Shown one piece after another: positions 8,291-17,258 of a DNA stretch of 64,000 bases. The notes under the pieces were generated by a model that saw nothing but the letters and a program-made list of their open reading frames with translations, searched no databases and had not been told where the DNA came from. Both the position numbers and the translations under genes were made by a program. The DNA comes from Polyangiaceae bacterium (GTDB lineage Bacteria; Myxococcota_A; Polyangia; Polyangiales; Polyangiaceae). Numbering within the stretch: position 1 is the stretch's first letter; every line of letters begins with the position of its first letter. The stretch is taken from the NCBI GenBank assembly GCA_016712345.1, contig JADJRH010000001.1:1798001-1862000 (forward strand), read 5' to 3'.

Positions 8291-10540
8291 CTAGTAACGC
8301 ATCACCTGATCGGCTGCGAGCGTGCTGCGGAGCTTGGCAATCCGCGCCGAAACCTCGGTGTCGTTCCCGCCGCGCATCGACAAAAGCCTCGATAACGCCT
8401 CGATCGCTTGCACGTACATCTTGGCGCGCTCCGCAGCTTCGGCCGCCGCGAGCAAACGCGACTCGGTGGGATCTTCCTGGGCCGCGCGCAGAAACGCACT
8501 TGCGGCCGCATGTTGGTCGCCGCGCGAGGCCCGCAGCCGCCCAACAAACGACGCCGCCTCCGCACACGTCGGCGCCGATGTACACGTCGACGACATGTAC
8601 TCTTTCAACGTCGCGTCGAGTTTCGTCAGCTCGCCCATCGCGCTCAAATTCTCGGCTCGAATCTGCAAACAATCACTTCGACTCTCAAGGCGCGCACACC
8701 CCTGCGACAAGAGGATTTCGGCCTCCGTGCGACGGCCACGAGCAACAAGACCCCGCGCCCGCATCACCGCGCCGAGCGTACTGTTCGGCTTCGCCGTGTC
8801 GATCGCCGACGCGTGCCGCTCAATTTCAGCCGCGCAGGCCTCTTCAGTCGCGCAACCCAAACTCGCGGGCTTGCCTTCTTTCAGCCTCCCGATGTCTTCA
8901 AACAACGTCGAGAGCAGCCTCAAACGCGACTCCACAAGCGCCGGATCGCGCGCCACCGCTTCCACATCCACCTGATGGCGCAGCTCGGTCTGCTCCGGCT
9001 TCATCAGGTCACGCGCCATGATCGCCAACACAATTGACCCGGCTTGCCCCTCGGGAACCGCGGTGATCAGCTCGTCGTAGTTTTTCGCAATCGACACAGC
9101 CAGCGGCGATGTTTTCTCCGCCAACCCCGGCTCGTACGTCACCGCCAAGCGCAACTCCAACAACGCCTGTTTCTTCGCTCCCCGCGCCGCAAGTACACTT
9201 GCCAAAAGCGCGTGCGCGCGCCCATTCACCGGTGCGCGTTCGAGCGCCAACGTCAGCCACGGAAACGCGCTTTGGTCTTTCCAACGAAACGCCGCCGTTG
9301 CCCCGAGCAGCGAAAAGTATTGCTCCGCGGGACGCCTTCGCATGGCCGCCAAAAGCTCCGCACGAAACGCCGCACGCTCGCTCGGCGTCTCATCCGCAAG
9401 CTCAAAACGCTCTCGCAAAATGTCGCGCTCCGCGCTCACGTCGTGCCTTCCCCGAGCCAACGCAAGAGCGCCCAACCCCACCGCGAGCACCAACATCGCC
9501 AACGCAAAACGCTGCGCGCCGATGCCGGCAATCCAACGGTCGAGAACGCTGCGGCCCTTCGCTCGGCGACGCGCGGGATCACCCCAAAGCGCGCCCATCA
9601 CCACCACCGCACCCAGCGCAATCCCCGGGATCTCAAGCCCCAAGTCCGCCAGATTTTGCAAGAGCAGCGCACAGAGCGCAGACCACCCCGCCGCAACCAC
9701 AACACTTCGCCGCACGCCGAGTGCCCCCGGCCGAAACAACCACGAAAGCCCCAAAATCGCGGCGAGAGCAACGGGAACACCCCACTCCGAAGACCACTGC
9801 GCCAAAAAGTTTTCAGGGTGTGTGTACACAACGTGCTGACCGCCCGTTGGCTTGTACGCAGCGAACACACTTTCAAAAGCGCCGCGCCCCACGCCAAACG
9901 CCCCAAAATCGCGGATCATCGGCCCGGTCCAGCTCACGATCTTCAGCTTTGCAACATTGTCCGAAAGCAGATCGCGCCAGATAAACGCATCACCGCCGAG
10001 CAGCGCGAGAGCGCCGCCGAACACCACCGCGCCGCCCGCAAGAGCAAGCGGAAAAATCCGCCTTCGCGTTTGCGAATGACCGCTTCCCCAACGTTGAACG
10101 AGGAGCGCGAGCAACACCACGCCGAGGAGCAACGCCGCCACACCGCCGCGTGAACCCGAGCGCACCGCCGCCGCGATGTTCACCGACACACCCAAGCCCG
10201 CGAGCCACATCGGCACGAGAGGCTTTCGCGCGAGCATCAGCCCAAGCCCCACAATCGAGCCCAAGTTGAGATACCCCGCCAAGTTGTTTGGATTGAGAAG
10301 CGGACCAAACTGACTCGACGGAAACGGGTGCGCCGGTTCGTAGATCCCAAAAACCTTCTTTGCGTCCACCATTCCGTGCGCGATCGTGGTCACCGCAACG
10401 AACGAAGTGCTGCCCAACACTAGCGCCAAAACAAGCTGTATTCCGCGCCGATTGGCCAGCACGCTCGCCGCAAAAAAAATGCACGCGTACGTCACGCACC
10501 GGAGCGCCTCAACGAACGTCGCCCCCGGATCCAGCGACAA
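8291..10540 (-). CDS. O-antigen ligase/polymerase family protein with TPR-like C-terminus (main part of a TAG-interrupted gene)
   Basis: This 749-codon frame opens at TTG (10540), but its first residues (SLDPGATFVEAL) are an internal motif of the O-antigen ligase (Wzy/WaaL) family, so the true N-terminus is the fragment at 10646-10948 in the same frame. Residues ~1-330 contain multiple hydrophobic segments and the family motif NPNNLAGYL, followed by a periplasmic region (VYTHPENFLAQW). Residues ~370-749 are soluble, helical and TPR-like. The predicted role is ligation or polymerisation of polysaccharide at the outer face of the inner membrane. It lies directly after asnB in the same direction. 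Four in-frame TAG codons separate the two parts, so whether an active protein is made is doubtful. The gene itself ends in TAG. Confidence 0.8.
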   Translation of the reverse strand: MSLDPGATFVEALRCVTYACIFFAASVLANRRGIQLVLALVLGSTSFVAVTTIAHGMVDAKKVFGIYEPAHPFPSSQFGPLLNPNNLAGYLNLGSIVGLGLMLARKPLVPMWLAGLGVSVNIAAAVRSGSRGGVAALLLGVVLLALLVQRWGSGHSQTRRRIFPLALAGGAVVFGGALALLGGDAFIWRDLLSDNVAKLKIVSWTGPMIRDFGAFGVGRGAFESVFAAYKPTGGQHVVYTHPENFLAQWSSEWGVPVALAAILGLSWLFRPGALGVRRSVVVAAGWSALCALLLQNLADLGLEIPGIALGAVVVMGALWGDPARRRAKGRSVLDRWIAGIGAQRFALAMLVLAVGLGALALARGRHDVSAERDILRERFELADETPSERAAFRAELLAAMRRRPAEQYFSLLGATAAFRWKDQSAFPWLTLALERAPVNGRAHALLASVLAARGAKKQALLELRLAVTYEPGLAEKTSPLAVSIAKNYDELITAVPEGQAGSIVLAIMARDLMKPEQTELRHQVDVEAVARDPALVESRLRLLSTLFEDIGRLKEGKPASLGCATEEACAAEIERHASAIDTAKPNSTLGAVMRARGLVARGRRTEAEILLSQGCARLESRSDCLQIRAENLSAMGELTKLDATLKEYMSSTCTSAPTCAEAASFVGRLRASRGDQHAAASAFLRAAQEDPTESRLLAAAEAAERAKMYVQAIEALSRLLSMRGGNDTEVSARIAKLRSTLAADQVMRY

Positions 10541-10645
10541 ACTCCCCTATGTTGGCGTTTCGTTCTATGGCAAAAGTGATCGCGTCTAAACATCTGCGTT
10601 TGAAGGCGCAATTGTGCGAAGCACCCCCATGGGCAACGGCACCAC

Positions 10646-10948
10646 CTAAAGCACCGAGAACAACGCCAGGCCCAACAAAATCAGCGCCGGCGTGGGCCAC
10701 GCACGATCTTTCGCAGAGATCTCTCGCAACGGAACCGCCGTAATAGCCGCGGCAACCGCAAGCGCCGCCACAAACAAAAACGGCAATGTGTACACTGACC
10801 CGATTAGCGAAACAGACCCTACAAGGCTCGCGCCCACCAAGATCGCAAGCAACCGCTCACGCGCGGCAATGCGCGGCGGAACCTCGGCACGGCGCTCCTT
10901 TTCGGGCGCTTCATGGCCGATATCCTCTGCGTCCCGCTCGTCGCTCAT
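10646..10948 (-). CDS. N-terminal fragment of the same O-antigen ligase gene
   Basis: 100 residues from ATG at 10948: a charged start (MSDERDAEDIG) then three hydrophobic segments (about 33-53, 55-75 and 88-100), as in the N-terminal membrane helices of O-antigen ligases. It ends at TAG (10646-10648). The same frame continues as VVPLPMGVLRTIAP, a stretch that in this family normally follows 'LQ', through further TAGs at 10586-10588, 10565-10567 and 10547-10549, and then into the 749-codon frame with no TGA or TAA. Its ATG lies just past the asnB stop (TAG, then ATG five bases on), so the two genes are probably co-transcribed. Confidence 0.75.
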   Translation of the reverse strand: MSDERDAEDIGHEAPEKERRAEVPPRIAARERLLAILVGASLVGSVSLIGSVYTLPFLFVAALAVAAAITAVPLREISAKDRAWPTPALILLGLALFSVL

Positions 10949-10953
10949 AAGAT

Positions 10954-12903
10954 CTAGTCCGCGGTCTTCGCTGCGCCTTTCGCGGGTTGAGACGATGACA
11001 CCGACACCACATCGCGATCCCCCAAATGAGCGCGTTCATGCGCTCGCTCACGCCGCAGCCAAAGCTCCAATAAAAGCAGCGCCCACAGCGGCCGGCGATA
11101 ATTCGCCTTGCGATCGCGGTGATCGCGAAACATCCGAGCCACTTCCGCGCGCTCCACGTACGCCGCCACCAGCGCACCCTGAGCGAGCACCGTGTCTTGC
11201 AACAGCGGCGCAAGTTCCGCCCGCAACCAATCATCCACGGGAGGTGCAAAACCCATCTTGCGCCGATCGGCGAGCGACTGATCCACGCGCCGCGCCAACA
11301 AAGTTCGAAGCGGTTTTTTCCCGTGTACACCACCCACCAAGTGCTCAATTGGAAGGCGAGCCGCAAAGTCGATTAACGGAACATCCAAAAATGGACTCCG
11401 CGTTTCGAGCCCAACAGCCATGGATGCCATGTCCGACTTCATCAAGAACATGTCGGAAAAAATCCGGTCATGGCCAATGCCAAACAAACTCTCCAACTGC
11501 TCGGCATGGGGCGGAAGCAGCGCTCCCCACGGATCGGCACTGCCCAACAATTGTTGATAATCGCGTGTGTACAATCTCGCCCGCTCTCGGGGCCCAATGC
11601 TCGCTCGAATGAGCCGCGTGCTCTCTTGAAAGCCCTCGCACCCGAGCGCTTCAAACCCACGTTTGAGCGTTCGCAGATACCCTCGAAACTGCACATCAAT
11701 CGGAATCAGATTGGCCACACCGCGAGCGATCGCGGCGCGCGGCTTTCGACCCAAGCGCAACTTGTCAATCCAATACGCCACCAAATGGTGCTCGTACCCG
11801 CCGAAGATCTCGTCACCCCCGTCACCCGTCAGCGCCACAGTGATATGAGGCCGCGCCGCTCTCGCCAATGCGTACGTGGGCAATGCCGCAATATCGGCAA
11901 ACGGCTCATCAAACACATTGAGCAATAATTCAGGCTCACGCAGTCCGGCCGCATCAAACATTAATGCGAAGAGCGGCGTTCCCAATAACTTTGCGGCCTG
12001 CTGAGCATAAGGCAACTCACTATGCGACGCCTCATGAAACCCCAATGAAAAGGCCGACAACTCTTGTTTGCCCAGATCCCGGAGCTTTGCAAGAATCAGG
12101 GTAGAATCAATACCACCGCTCGCAAAAACCCCCACCGGAACATCTGAAACAAGCTGCCTTTGCACGGCGGCCGAAAACAACCGATCCACTTCTTGAACGG
12201 CGTCTTCATAAGAAATCTTTAAATCACGAGGCGGCGGTTCCGATACAAAAGACCTTATTTTCGGCGCGGATCCGGACTCAACAACCATGATGTGCCCGGG
12301 CATTAAACGATGGATGTCTTCATAAAAAGACCCCGGCGCTGGGACAAAGTTAATGGTCATTAACGTGTCCACCGCGTGGGGAGATACCCGTCGCGGCACG
12401 CCGGGATGCATCAATATCGATTTAATCTCTGAAGCGAATACAAGCGCTTCGCCCGCCATTGCATAAAAAAGCGGTTTTTGACCAAACCGATCACGCGCAA
12501 TAATCAGCTTTTTCTTTCGCGAATCCCACAGCGCGAAAGCAAACATTCCATTGAGTTCTTTTACGAAGTTTTCCCCCAGCTCTTCGTACAGGTGAACAAG
12601 AACCTCGGTATCACCTTTTGACTTAAATCGGTGCCCTTTTTCTAAAAGGCCCGCCCTCAACTCTTCAAAGTTATAAACCTCCCCGTTATACACAATCTGA
12701 ATAGAACCGTCTTCATTGCCCATTGGCTGGGCGGCACTCTCCGACAAGTCAATAATCGCCAGGCGCCGATGCCCCAATGCCGCCAGCCCGTCGTCGTAAA
12801 TGCCTTCACCGTCGGGACCGCGATGTGCAATGGCGGTCACCATGGCCCTCACTATTTCACGCCGGTCTTTGCAGTGGCCTAAAATGCCTGCGATCCCGCA
12901 CAT
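10954..12903 (-). CDS. asnB: Asparagine synthase (glutamine-hydrolysing)
   Basis: 649 residues beginning MCGIAGILGH: Cys2 is the Ntn-type glutaminase nucleophile. The glutaminase domain (1-~200) shows HRGPDGEG, GHRRLAIIDL, YNGEVYNF and a GDTEVLVHLYEE stretch. The synthetase domain (~230-600) has the PP-loop ASGGIDSTLILAKL and GDGGDEIFGGYEHH. It makes asparagine or amidates a related carboxylate with glutamine and ATP. AsnB paralogues of this length often sit in polysaccharide clusters, and here it precedes an O-antigen ligase, so a role in a surface-sugar pathway is likely. The last ~35 residues are a polar tail. The ATG is preceded by AAGGT. Confidence 0.93.
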   Translation of the reverse strand: MCGIAGILGHCKDRREIVRAMVTAIAHRGPDGEGIYDDGLAALGHRRLAIIDLSESAAQPMGNEDGSIQIVYNGEVYNFEELRAGLLEKGHRFKSKGDTEVLVHLYEELGENFVKELNGMFAFALWDSRKKKLIIARDRFGQKPLFYAMAGEALVFASEIKSILMHPGVPRRVSPHAVDTLMTINFVPAPGSFYEDIHRLMPGHIMVVESGSAPKIRSFVSEPPPRDLKISYEDAVQEVDRLFSAAVQRQLVSDVPVGVFASGGIDSTLILAKLRDLGKQELSAFSLGFHEASHSELPYAQQAAKLLGTPLFALMFDAAGLREPELLLNVFDEPFADIAALPTYALARAARPHITVALTGDGGDEIFGGYEHHLVAYWIDKLRLGRKPRAAIARGVANLIPIDVQFRGYLRTLKRGFEALGCEGFQESTRLIRASIGPRERARLYTRDYQQLLGSADPWGALLPPHAEQLESLFGIGHDRIFSDMFLMKSDMASMAVGLETRSPFLDVPLIDFAARLPIEHLVGGVHGKKPLRTLLARRVDQSLADRRKMGFAPPVDDWLRAELAPLLQDTVLAQGALVAAYVERAEVARMFRDHRDRKANYRRPLWALLLLELWLRRERAHERAHLGDRDVVSVSSSQPAKGAAKTAD

Positions 12904-13171
12904 ACCTTACGCTTCCATCACGCGTTGAGAAGACAACCCACTGCATCTTAGCGAGAGAGGTTCAATGAAGCACCTCGTCCGTTGCAACGATCTGCGGCGG
13001 CGTTCAAACGGGGCATTTTTTCAGCCAACCAACGAGGCTGGTGTTTTCGTAACGAGCAGCCCCGAGCAGCGCGAAGCGGTGCGAAGGTCACCGGAGCGGA
13101 ACATACGCGGAGTTTTTTGAGCACCGGAAGCGCAGCGAGGACGCGTTAGCGGGGCGCGCAGTAGAAAACAC
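12904..13171. other. Intergenic region between folK and asnB
   Basis: 268 bp with no supportable gene. It holds a GC-rich stretch rich in imperfect inverted repeats (13060-13165) just after the folK stop, which may act as a transcription barrier, and a promoter-proximal AT-richer part (12904-12960) ahead of asnB. No clear rho-independent terminator is visible. Confidence 0.4.
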
Positions 13172-13663
13172 CTACGGCCAACGTGCGATGGGAGCCCGAG
13201 CAGCCGCCATCGACGAATACAAGTCACCCGACACCGGATCGACCGCATTCACCACCAGATCCAATAGGGGTCGCAATGCGAACGGTCGTTCTCTGAGCCG
13301 CGGATGTGGAACCACAAGCCCCGGCTCTTCCAACACCATTCCTTCAATCCACAACACATCCATATCCAGTGTCCGGGGCCCCCAACGAACAGGATCCGGC
13401 CGTATGCGACCCAATCCCTTTTCAATAAGAAGCACCGTTTCAAGCAATTGCCTCGGCGAAATACGCCCTTCAATCAACACTGCCCCGTTCAAATAATCCC
13501 CTTGCGGCGGCCCACCGAAAGGCGGTGTTTCATATAAGGGAGAACACCCCATCACGACAATCCCCGGCGTCCGGCGCAACGCTCCAATCCCCTGTTCAAT
13601 GTGGAGCGCGCGATCCCCCAGATTGGAGCCCAATCCAATCACGGCTCGAATCAACTCACCCAT
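13172..13663 (-). CDS. folK: 6-hydroxymethyl-7,8-dihydropterin pyrophosphokinase (HPPK)
   Basis: HPPK transfers pyrophosphate from ATP to 6-hydroxymethyl-dihydropterin in folate synthesis. From ATG 13663 the protein starts MGELIRAVIGLGSNLGDR, the usual HPPK N-terminus, and AGG lies about seven bases upstream; a longer frame opens at 13720 but adds unrelated residues. Visible motifs: GSNLGDR (start), SPLYETPPFG, YLNGAVLI, the signature RWGPRTLDMDVL with the metal-binding Asp residues, and VVPHPRLRERPFAL. Length (163 residues) is normal for the family. No other folate gene is adjacent. The next gene (13873, plus strand) is divergent, so promoters for both should lie in 13664-13872. Confidence 0.93.
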   Translation of the reverse strand: MGELIRAVIGLGSNLGDRALHIEQGIGALRRTPGIVVMGCSPLYETPPFGGPPQGDYLNGAVLIEGRISPRQLLETVLLIEKGLGRIRPDPVRWGPRTLDMDVLWIEGMVLEEPGLVVPHPRLRERPFALRPLLDLVVNAVDPVSGDLYSSMAAARAPIARWP

Positions 13664-13872
13664 CGCCGACCTGGTTAACCCGTTGTCCAATTGGATCGAC
13701 CGCGTACCATACCCTTTCAACCCACCCCATTAAAAAACGCACACAAATAAAGCCTGGATGAGTTTCTACCCACCCGTGGCATACGGAATGCTCATATCGC
13801 CACGCCCATTCTTGCGTGATGCCCGCGTGCGTCGCGAACGCAGTGAACAACCCACCTCTTTTCAGGTTCACC

Positions 13873-15306
13873 ATGTTTCGCAATTTCTATCTGCGCTCTT
13901 CGGTGATTGCGTTTTCGTCCGCCGCAGTCGGATTATTCATTGCCAGCTGCGCCGCAGCACCACCGCCTGAAGCTGATGAGGCCGACGGGCCCGAACCCAC
14001 AGAAGACCGCGACGACGCCGTCGGCATTAAAACAGTGGGTGAAGCGGTTAATCAAACCTGCACCACCGCCGCGGTAAAAGGCCTCTCCGCGCAAATCATT
14101 GCCGAGGGGCAATGCATTATGCCCAACGCTTATGCCGAGGTTCCCGATCTCGATAACATCTCATTCGGTCCCAATGTCTTCGCATTCTTAGAGACTCCGG
14201 CACGCGACGCACTTGTCAAAGCGCTTCAAGCCAATCCCAGCAAAAGCATGAGTGTCAACTCCATGCTTCGCACCGTCGCTCAGCAATACCTCCTCTACCG
14301 TTGGTATCAACTCGGCAAGTGTGGAATTGGGCTGGCAGCCAAACCCGGCAATTCCAACCACGAAACCGGGCTTGCCATGGACATTAACGAATATTCTACC
14401 TGGAAAACCGCCCTCAAATCGGTTGGTTTCTCCTGGTATGGTTCGGGCGACGCCGTCCACTTTGACTATACAGGTAAAGGCGCAGTCAGTTACAAAGGGG
14501 TAGACGTGGAGGCGTTCCAACGCTTGTGGAATCGCAACCACCCTGAAGACCTCATTGACGCCGATGGTGTCTGGGGCCCTCAAACTGAAGCGCGAATGAA
14601 AAAAGCGCCCCCCGACGGGTTTGAAAAAGGCGCCGACTGCAACACCGATCCCGATCCCAACCCCGATCCCGATCCCGATCCGCAGGCATGTGGATCTTAC
14701 CCCGAGGGTACCTACCAATGTGCACCCGATGGTAACAGCCGCGGCAAATGTGAAAGCGGTCAACTCACCACAGAAGCTTGTTCCAACGGTTGCCTCATTA
14801 AAAGCAGCGCCGACGACGTGTGTATGGGCACCACCACAAGTTGGTCATGCGACGGCACTTGGGGCACCAAAAAAGCCGACAACGGCGACTACTACGTGAC
14901 CGCCTTCGGCTGTTACAAAGACGAAAATGGAACCCTCCAACAAGACCCGGGAGACAACTGCATACCCGCATGTCTTTCGCAGGCCAAATCCGCCGGATTG
15001 TGCGCCAATATGACGGGCCCCACCTGTGAAGCCACCGTCAACTGGTATGCCGCCGACGCGGGTAGATTTGGGTGCCTCGCCCGCCTCCGCGTCACCAACC
15101 CCAAAAATGGGAAAAGCGTTGTGGTGGTCGCGCTCGACTACGGCCCCAACTGCTCCATTGAAAAACAGGTCAGTCACGCCGCGCTTGACCTATCTTACCC
15201 TGCCAATTTCTACCTCTTTGGCAGCGAACAAGGCATTGTAGACAAGGCCAAAGTTCACGTGGTTGAGGTCGACGCCTCTACCCCCCTCGGCCCCGTTACC
15301 AAATAA
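13873..15306 (+). CDS. Lipoprotein with M15-type D-Ala-D-Ala peptidase, PG-binding and double-psi beta-barrel domains
   Basis: Start chosen at ATG 13873 because it gives a proper lipoprotein signal: MFRNFYLRSS, a hydrophobic run, then the lipobox IASC with Cys26. A Pro/Glu/Asp-rich linker follows. The M15/VanY-like domain shows the zinc-site motifs SNHETGLAMDIN and SGDAVHFDY. Next comes a peptidoglycan-binding-like segment (DADGVWGPQTEARMKK), a PDP-repeat linker, a short Cys-rich module, and a C-terminal region (TAFGCY..., VALDYGPNCS, ALDLS) resembling an RlpA/expansin-type double-psi barrel. Predicted to be a cell-wall enzyme anchored to a membrane, trimming peptide stems and binding or loosening glycan. 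A frame opens earlier (13816), but its first 19 residues do not fit a signal peptide. It ends in TAA. Confidence 0.85.
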   Translation: MFRNFYLRSSVIAFSSAAVGLFIASCAAAPPPEADEADGPEPTEDRDDAVGIKTVGEAVNQTCTTAAVKGLSAQIIAEGQCIMPNAYAEVPDLDNISFGPNVFAFLETPARDALVKALQANPSKSMSVNSMLRTVAQQYLLYRWYQLGKCGIGLAAKPGNSNHETGLAMDINEYSTWKTALKSVGFSWYGSGDAVHFDYTGKGAVSYKGVDVEAFQRLWNRNHPEDLIDADGVWGPQTEARMKKAPPDGFEKGADCNTDPDPNPDPDPDPQACGSYPEGTYQCAPDGNSRGKCESGQLTTEACSNGCLIKSSADDVCMGTTTSWSCDGTWGTKKADNGDYYVTAFGCYKDENGTLQQDPGDNCIPACLSQAKSAGLCANMTGPTCEATVNWYAADAGRFGCLARLRVTNPKNGKSVVVVALDYGPNCSIEKQVSHAALDLSYPANFYLFGSEQGIVDKAKVHVVEVDASTPLGPVTK

Positions 15307-15379
15307 TCTCCTGGGTAACCGACGCCAACACGCAACGACCGGCTGTGCAAGCCGATGGCGGCCTGAAATACAAAAAACT

Positions 15380-15415
15380 CCGTGGATCTCCGTGTTCTCC
15401 GTGCCTCCGTGTTGA
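15380..15415 (+). repeat. CTCCGTG-type short direct repeats
   Basis: The stretch 'ctccgtggatctccgtgttctccgtgcctccgtg' repeats CTCCGTG four times within 36 bp, in the gap after the lipoprotein gene. Likely slippage-prone low-complexity DNA; no function is claimed. Confidence 0.6.
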
Positions 15416-15539
15416 TTACGACGTGTCAAGCATCGAGACATTTCAGGTCATTGCGGGGCGATCCGGCTTGCGCGAGTCCGTGTTGGATACGACGCGTCAG
15501 GTAGCTACCCGCCAAAAATTTGGCCCGCCAACCGGGATC

Positions 15540-15881
15540 ATGGATCGTGCGCGCATGAGCGCTACAAGTTGTGCGGTGTGCGGAGCCGGTTCCACCAAAA
15601 GCGCGCGCATGTCGCGATTGGTCATGGAAGGTCGCCCCATCGTCCTGTGTCGAGATCATGCCGCCATTGTCGCCGCTTCCAGGCCGGCAACATTCGAAGA
15701 GTTTCGACAGCTTTTCGTGGGCGCTTCCATCGACATTGAAGCCATGATCCGCTCAGGCCTGATGGTAGAACGCCGCTCCCCCATCCAACGCCGCGAAGCC
15801 GTTGATCGCCGCGCCTTCCCTCCCCGACCTGAAGGCCGCCGTCGCGGCTTCGGCCGCCGCATCACCGACCCGGTAGATTGA
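15540..15881 (+). CDS. Small Cys/His protein, possible zinc ribbon
   Basis: I do not recognise this family. From ATG 15540 (or ATG 15555, giving MSATSCAVCG) the product is ~113 residues. It opens with CAVCG, followed ~25 residues later by CRDH, a CxxC...CxxH arrangement typical of a single zinc-binding site, then a helical middle and an Arg/Pro-rich tail ending RRITDPVD. A longer frame starts at 15345, but that part is low-complexity intergenic sequence. It lies about 65 bp before the ATPase gene on the same strand and could be its first operon partner. Confidence 0.5.
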   Translation: MDRARMSATSCAVCGAGSTKSARMSRLVMEGRPIVLCRDHAAIVAASRPATFEEFRQLFVGASIDIEAMIRSGLMVERRSPIQRREAVDRRAFPPRPEGRRRGFGRRITDPVD

Positions 15882-15945
15882 CCGGCCGAGCCATCGCTTG
15901 CAATTGCGCCGGCAAACGGCGATGCTCCGCGCCCAGGAAACGCTT

Positions 15946-17256
15946 ATGCTCCTCCGACGTTTTCGAGCCAACGATGTCGACCCGGCCCAACTCATCAACC
16001 GTCGGGAAGAATTTGAGTGGCTTACCGAGGTCATTGGTGACTACCTACGCAATCCCGACCCTCAGAGTCATACCCCTCTCTCGTTTTGCGTGCTTGGAGA
16101 AAAGGGGGTTGGCAAAACCATCTTCACACGGGCAGTTATCCGCGAAGCCCGCCAACATTTTTCAGACCGGGCACTTTTTGTAGAGGTTGATTGCCGCGGC
16201 CGTCGCTCGGCAAAAGGAGTGATTGACCTCATCGCCAAAGAAATCGTGGCAGCGCTCCACAACATGAAAATGCCGTTCGAAAAAACGGACGGCGAGTCGA
16301 AAGTACTCGGTCAGCTATTGGAAACCGCTCAGGCCCTTGCTGCGATCACCCGGTTTGATGAGGTTGAACTTGAAGAAATTCACAAACACTTGCGGCAGTT
16401 CACAACGGTCACTCAACTCAAGGGCGAGCAGGCATTTCTTCGCGTATTAAAGCTCGACTTTCAAATCTCGCTCGAAAAAAGGGATTCTGAAAGTGCTGGT
16501 CTTACCGGTAAGGTTCGGTTTGATGAATTGCGCCTGTGCAACGCGCTCAAGGCGCTTTTATCAGACATTCGCGCCAGCGAACTTGATGTTGTCCTTTACC
16601 TCGACAACATGGATGAACTTTTTCATCACTACGTCGCCCCAGACGATCGGTCCCATGCCCGGCGCGATACCAACACCCTATTAACCCTGCGCGAAGCGCC
16701 CATTATTTTTATCGTCAACATGCGCACCTATTACAGCGGCATCTTACCACGTGAAATCGAAAGCCGTTGTGTACTCCCCAAATTGCCTGCAAACGAACTT
16801 GCCCAAATTCTCGAAAAGCGGCTCTCGGCTGAATCTGACGCTGTTCGGGCAGAAGTAAAAAAACCCGACCAAGCGGCGGCCCTTTTCACTCTCGCCAATG
16901 CAGCACCCACCCCACTTGCCTTTCTCTCTTGGTTCAAAGATTTTTTTCAGTCCAATTGTCTTACCCCATCCCTTCTGCAACAAGGGGTTCAATCGTTTTT
17001 GAATAAGTTTTATTCTACCATCCCCGTAGAAGTAATTCGCCGCGTGGTAGAAACGTTTGAAAAACCCACGTCGGTCATTTCGCACGAGCAGCTTTTGAAA
17101 GCATGCAATAACAACACAGCAGAACTGGTGCAGTTGGTTGATCGGCAGGCTGTGTTGCCCAAGGACTTTTGGGATCCTACCTATTACACGCTCGACCCTG
17201 AACTTTATATTGTTCATCCTGCTTCCCACAACCTCCAAAGTGCTTCCGCGGGCTAA
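15946..17256 (+). CDS. P-loop (STAND/AAA-like) ATPase of unknown function
   Basis: ATG 15946 was chosen over the upstream TTG (15898) because AGGAAA sits nine bases before it. The 436-residue product has Walker A LGEKGVGKT (about residues 50-58) and Walker B VVLYLDNMDEL (about 215-225), then an Arg-containing stretch and a helical C-terminus, the layout of STAND/Cdc6-like ATPases that regulate a partner. The next gene starts two bases after its TAA at a GTG and is almost certainly co-translated. The pair has no recognised family; signalling or defence is an inference from architecture and from the CRISPR and T6SS genes nearby. Confidence 0.7.
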   Translation: MLLRRFRANDVDPAQLINRREEFEWLTEVIGDYLRNPDPQSHTPLSFCVLGEKGVGKTIFTRAVIREARQHFSDRALFVEVDCRGRRSAKGVIDLIAKEIVAALHNMKMPFEKTDGESKVLGQLLETAQALAAITRFDEVELEEIHKHLRQFTTVTQLKGEQAFLRVLKLDFQISLEKRDSESAGLTGKVRFDELRLCNALKALLSDIRASELDVVLYLDNMDELFHHYVAPDDRSHARRDTNTLLTLREAPIIFIVNMRTYYSGILPREIESRCVLPKLPANELAQILEKRLSAESDAVRAEVKKPDQAAALFTLANAAPTPLAFLSWFKDFFQSNCLTPSLLQQGVQSFLNKFYSTIPVEVIRRVVETFEKPTSVISHEQLLKACNNNTAELVQLVDRQAVLPKDFWDPTYYTLDPELYIVHPASHNLQSASAG

Positions 17257-17258
17257 CC

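Noticed and set aside
8137..10740. Plus-strand frames opposite the O-antigen ligase gene
   Set aside because: Pro/Arg-rich shadow translations with no domain.
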